From positions 1,302,001-1,366,000 of the forward strand of contig NZ_SHNO01000001.1 of assembly GCF_026262645.1 (NCBI RefSeq): DNA of 64,000 nt, given 5' to 3'. The notes under the pieces are model-generated. The model was not told the origin of the DNA and ran no database searches. It was given only the letters and a program-made list of their open reading frames with translations. Source of the stretch: Candidatus Marimicrobium litorale. Lineage in GTDB: Bacteria; Pseudomonadota; Gammaproteobacteria; Pseudomonadales; Halieaceae. A program made the translations under genes and the position numbers. Position 1 is the stretch's first letter. Each line of letters opens with the position of its first letter. Below, one piece after another: positions 61,004-64,000 of this stretch.

Positions 61004-62032
61004 ATGACACGTCGTCAACGCCTGCAGGAGCAAGCTCGCTGGATGGACTCGGAAACGATCGCCGAGGCCGTCGCCGCAGCCAAGCGTGGCGAATCCGGGG
61101 GGCGTTTGACGCTGACCGCCGCGCTTGCCTGGATAGCCTTTTCATGCGTGGAAGCAACAGAGCCAGTCTGTGACAATATTTTTTCAGCCTGGCTGGGGAG
61201 CGGCCCCACACCCAACATTCCCCGCGATTTGCCATCAGCTCCGCTGGAAGACAGCTTCTGGGACGCATTCTGGGCTGTGGTTGATGGTCATGATGAGGGT
61301 TACGATGCGATTTCCATTACCGTGGCGGTCGCCTCCCTCGGTGCGGCTCTGCACCCCGATATGCAAGCACTGGCAGACCAGCATGCTCAGAATCACCGCG
61401 GCGCCGCCAACGCCATCTGCAACCCCGTGCCCGATTTCACCGATATCGATGCGCTGGCCCAGTGCCCCGCTGGCAGTCTAGGCCTCTCCTTACATCGAAT
61501 GATCGTTGAAAACGGATACGATCCCGAAGTGCTCGACCGTGACGCTATCGCACTGAGCGATCTGCCCCACTCGCTGCATTACCTCAACGCCAGGATTCTG
61601 CAGATGCACGATGTTTGGCATCTGGTTGCCGGCTACAAAACAACCTCCTCCAACGAAATCGCAATATCGTCCTTTCAGCTTGCCCAGTTCGGGCACAACT
61701 ATTCCTCCATGTTTCTCGCGGCTGTCATGGCCATCAGCAACTTCAAGGAGCCACGAGGATTCACAATCCTCATGCAAATTCTCGCTGAAGCGTGGCAGCA
61801 TGGACGTGAAACACCCGTCATGATGGATATTGAGTGGGAACAGGAATGGGATCGCTCACTCGAAGACATACGAGCGCGACACAGTATTGCCACCTACGAG
61901 AGTATATTCCCCGCAGACCTGCTCGAGTCTATCGATACGGCCTCCCTCTGGAGGAAGCTGACGCTGGGATACCAATTGATCCGCTACAACCTCCGACTAA
62001 GGAAAAACGCCCCGCTACCAACAGCGCCTTGA
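61004..62032 (+). CDS. COQ4-family protein (ubiquinone biosynthesis)
   Basis: 342 aa. The COQ4 signature HDxxH-x11-E is complete in HDVWHLVAGYKTTSSNE (about residues 202-218). In eukaryotes COQ4 is needed for ubiquinone synthesis, and recent work assigns it to decarboxylation and hydroxylation of the ring; the bacterial role is less clear. It has an N-terminal extension of about 150 aa before the conserved region. The position next to desaturase and deacetylase genes gives no clue. Start at MTRRQRLQEQ, with CCGGAGGT upstream as RBS. Confidence 0.85.
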   Translation: MTRRQRLQEQARWMDSETIAEAVAAAKRGESGGRLTLTAALAWIAFSCVEATEPVCDNIFSAWLGSGPTPNIPRDLPSAPLEDSFWDAFWAVVDGHDEGYDAISITVAVASLGAALHPDMQALADQHAQNHRGAANAICNPVPDFTDIDALAQCPAGSLGLSLHRMIVENGYDPEVLDRDAIALSDLPHSLHYLNARILQMHDVWHLVAGYKTTSSNEIAISSFQLAQFGHNYSSMFLAAVMAISNFKEPRGFTILMQILAEAWQHGRETPVMMDIEWEQEWDRSLEDIRARHSIATYESIFPADLLESIDTASLWRKLTLGYQLIRYNLRLRKNAPLPTAP

Positions 62033-62164
62033 GATTGCAGCCAGAGGGCCTGATAATGCCGCTGTGCACCACGTTCACGCCACAGGTAACATTAGCAGTG
62101 AATGCGTCTGTTCCGTGGATGCGAAGCGATATCCTGATCACACAAATAACAGAAAGGTCAGCAC

Positions 62165-64000
62165 ATGGAGAAAAGCTTACTTGTTCCCGTGCTTCTGGCT
62201 AGCGGCCTATCCGCGGCCGCAGCACCCATCTCCGCCCAGCAAGACCCACACACGGGAGACCGAGCCATACTGGAGGAATTGGTCGTTACCGCGCGAAAGC
62301 GCGAACAGAACTTGCAGGACGTAGCGGTCAGTGTCTCTCTGCTCTCGGGCAAAACACTGGCAGAAGCGCAATTGAAAAACGCGGCAGAACTCGCCACGCT
62401 GCTGCCTACCCTCAACTTACAGGCGAGCTCAGGGCCTTCGACCGCGTCATTCAATATACGCGGTATAGGGACACAGACGTTCAGCCCAGGCGTGGACCCC
62501 AGTGTTTCAACCATGGTCGATGGCGTTGTACTGGGGCGTTCCGGCATGGCTTTCCTGGACCTTGCAGATATCGAACGCGTAGAGGTGCTCAGAGGTCCAC
62601 AGGGTACGCTGTACGGTAAAAATGCCTCCGGGGGTGTCGTGCATATTATCACGCGCGACCCCACCCCCGAATTTAGCGGCACCATTGCCGGCACCGCGAT
62701 CGAAGACAACGAATATCGTATCGATGGCACAGTGTCCGGGCCTGTCAGCGATACGCTGGGTTATCGACTGACCGGCAGCAAGGTGGATGACGATGGCTGG
62801 GCCAAGAACGTCTACAACGGCAACAAGATCAATGATCAGGACAGTTACACGATTCGCGGAAAGCTGTTGTGGCAGCCAGACGAGGACCTGGAGTTCCTGC
62901 TCGCTGGGGACTATCACGAAAACGACTGCAACTGTCTCGCCCTGAGCGTGAGAGAAATTCTCGCAGGGCCAAGCCAGAACAGATTATTGCAGGAACAATT
63001 ACCCCTGGTGCCCTCCGACGATCAGCAGGATGTCAATAATGATGAGTCCACCAAAAACCACACCAAGAGTGGCGGTCTGTCGCTCAGTGCCAACTGGAAT
63101 ATTGAAGACTACCTGCTGACCTCTATCAGCGCTTACCGGGACTGGGACAACAAGAGCATCGTGGACTTCGACCGTGGACCGACCAACCCACTTGCCCTGA
63201 GTTTTCCTTCCATACCCAGGACTGAACAAGACCAGGTCTCCCAGGAGATAAGAGTGCAGTCACCGGTATCTGACTGGGGTTCTTACATACTGGGGGCCTA
63301 CTACTTCGAACAGGACATCGATACCAGTAGCAGTACAGCAACGTCTCTGATAATTCCCGCCACCCGCATCGCCAGTACCCATGTCGAGGCCAGAAACGCG
63401 TCCATCTTCGGCGAGGTCAATGTCAATATCTCCCAGCAATGGCAACTTATACTGGGCGGGCGTTACTCCTATGACGAACTGAAATATCGCACTCAAGCGG
63501 TTGGCAGCGATGGAATACTTTTTCCTCCCCCCGGACGGTCCAGAAATTCACTCGACGAAACTGATTTCTCGCCGAAGGTCGTCGTGCAGTGGGATTTTAA
63601 TGAACAAGCAATGGCCTATGCCAGTTACGTGAGCGGCTACAAAGGCCCTGCGTTCGACACGTCACTGGTCGCCGACGGATCTGTTGTCAAACCCGAGACC
63701 AGCGATGCGTGGGAGCTTGGCCTGAAATCGCGCTGGCTGGACGATCGCCTTCTGCTGAATATCGCTGCGTTTTACGCCGAGTATGACGACTTTCAGGCGG
63801 AGACCTCCCTCGATAACAACCCCGACGACCTGCTTCCGGGTAGTCCGGTGCTAGTCAATGCAGGCGAAGTCTCCACCAAAGGCGTAGAAATTGAATTCAT
63901 TGCGCAGCCCGCGGACAGCTGGACAATCAGTGGTGGACTCGCCTACACCGACGGAACGATAGAAGACTACGAGGAGGGAAACTGCAGTGGTGGGCAGATT
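62165..64000 (+). CDS. TonB-dependent receptor (partial, 3' end outside)
   Basis: 612 codons are visible without stop. Signal peptide of about 24 aa (ending ISAQ), a TonB-box-like start (EELVVTARKREQNLQDVAVSVS), and a plug domain with the motifs NIRGIG, VDGV and IERVEVLRGPQGTLYGKNASGGVV. Next come the barrel strands of the CirA/FecA superfamily. It imports an unknown ligand across the outer membrane with TonB energy. This family (large plug, RxQ-type start) is common in marine gammaproteobacteria using carbohydrates or hydrophobic nutrients. A weak GAAAGG lies ahead of the ATG. No FecI/FecR regulators are beside it. Confidence 0.92.
   Translation, partial: MEKSLLVPVLLASGLSAAAAPISAQQDPHTGDRAILEELVVTARKREQNLQDVAVSVSLLSGKTLAEAQLKNAAELATLLPTLNLQASSGPSTASFNIRGIGTQTFSPGVDPSVSTMVDGVVLGRSGMAFLDLADIERVEVLRGPQGTLYGKNASGGVVHIITRDPTPEFSGTIAGTAIEDNEYRIDGTVSGPVSDTLGYRLTGSKVDDDGWAKNVYNGNKINDQDSYTIRGKLLWQPDEDLEFLLAGDYHENDCNCLALSVREILAGPSQNRLLQEQLPLVPSDDQQDVNNDESTKNHTKSGGLSLSANWNIEDYLLTSISAYRDWDNKSIVDFDRGPTNPLALSFPSIPRTEQDQVSQEIRVQSPVSDWGSYILGAYYFEQDIDTSSSTATSLIIPATRIASTHVEARNASIFGEVNVNISQQWQLILGGRYSYDELKYRTQAVGSDGILFPPPGRSRNSLDETDFSPKVVVQWDFNEQAMAYASYVSGYKGPAFDTSLVADGSVVKPETSDAWELGLKSRWLDDRLLLNIAAFYAEYDDFQAETSLDNNPDDLLPGSPVLVNAGEVSTKGVEIEFIAQPADSWTISGGLAYTDGTIEDYEEGNCSGGQI

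Noticed and set aside
1-64000. tRNA or rRNA genes
   Set aside because: I looked through the intergenic regions and found no cloverleaf or rRNA-like stretch; nothing could be supported.

Overview
The window reads as chromosomal DNA of a marine-type gammaproteobacterium. Protein sequences look most like those of the Halieaceae/Spongiibacteraceae (OM60/BD1-7) lineage. This is inferred from gene content: bactofilin, LutABC, COQ4-type ubiquinone protein, TonB-dependent receptor, FadD/FATP ligases, many Rieske, P450 and SDR oxidoreductases. No marker gene proves it. I see no rRNA, tRNA, CRISPR array, phage or insertion sequence. The first and last genes run off the window.

Left part (1-14 kb): a peptide ABC transporter operon on the minus strand (solute-binding lipoprotein, two permeases) faces a POT peptide symporter and an enoyl-reductase-like protein. 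Next come a 999-aa membrane protein with a 48-bp tandem repeat, the lactate-oxidation operon lutABC, and a SYLF lipid-binding protein.

Middle part (13.5-38 kb): a minus-strand pair joins a normal GAPDH to a GAPDH paralogue that lacks the catalytic cysteine. Beside it is a protein made of the two ends of an HD-GYP phosphodiesterase without the HD-GYP core. Then follow a PQQ sugar dehydrogenase-cytochrome c fusion, a phospholipid synthase, a very-long-chain acyl-CoA synthetase, fpr with a divergent LysR regulator, and glutathione-dependent formaldehyde oxidation genes (adhC, fghA). After these come a TauD-type dioxygenase, an alanine symporter, an SDR pseudogene, and a sulfotransferase/metallo-hydrolase operon behind a perfect palindromic operator, then bactofilin and several small genes.

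Right-centre (38.4-57.7 kb): this is the most interesting region, a catabolic cluster of about 17 genes. A forward operon encodes two Rieske oxygenases and a luciferase-like flavoprotein. A convergent 11-gene minus operon encodes a TetR regulator, two SDRs, three acyl-CoA ligases, an acetoacetate-decarboxylase-like protein, a crotonase, a stand-alone biotin carrier protein and two carboxyltransferases. An acyl-CoA dehydrogenase and a P450 flank it. One 20-bp operator occurs twice, once at each promoter and in opposite orientation (39032-39051 and 54997-55016), so the TetR protein probably controls both. The gene set recalls the atu/liu logic for beta-methyl-branched acyl-CoA breakdown by carboxylation, with oxygenases added in front. 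No biotin carboxylase is present, and the substrate is unknown.

Right end (58-64 kb): two sterol-desaturase-family membrane oxidases, a polysaccharide deacetylase, a COQ4-family protein and the start of a TonB-dependent receptor.
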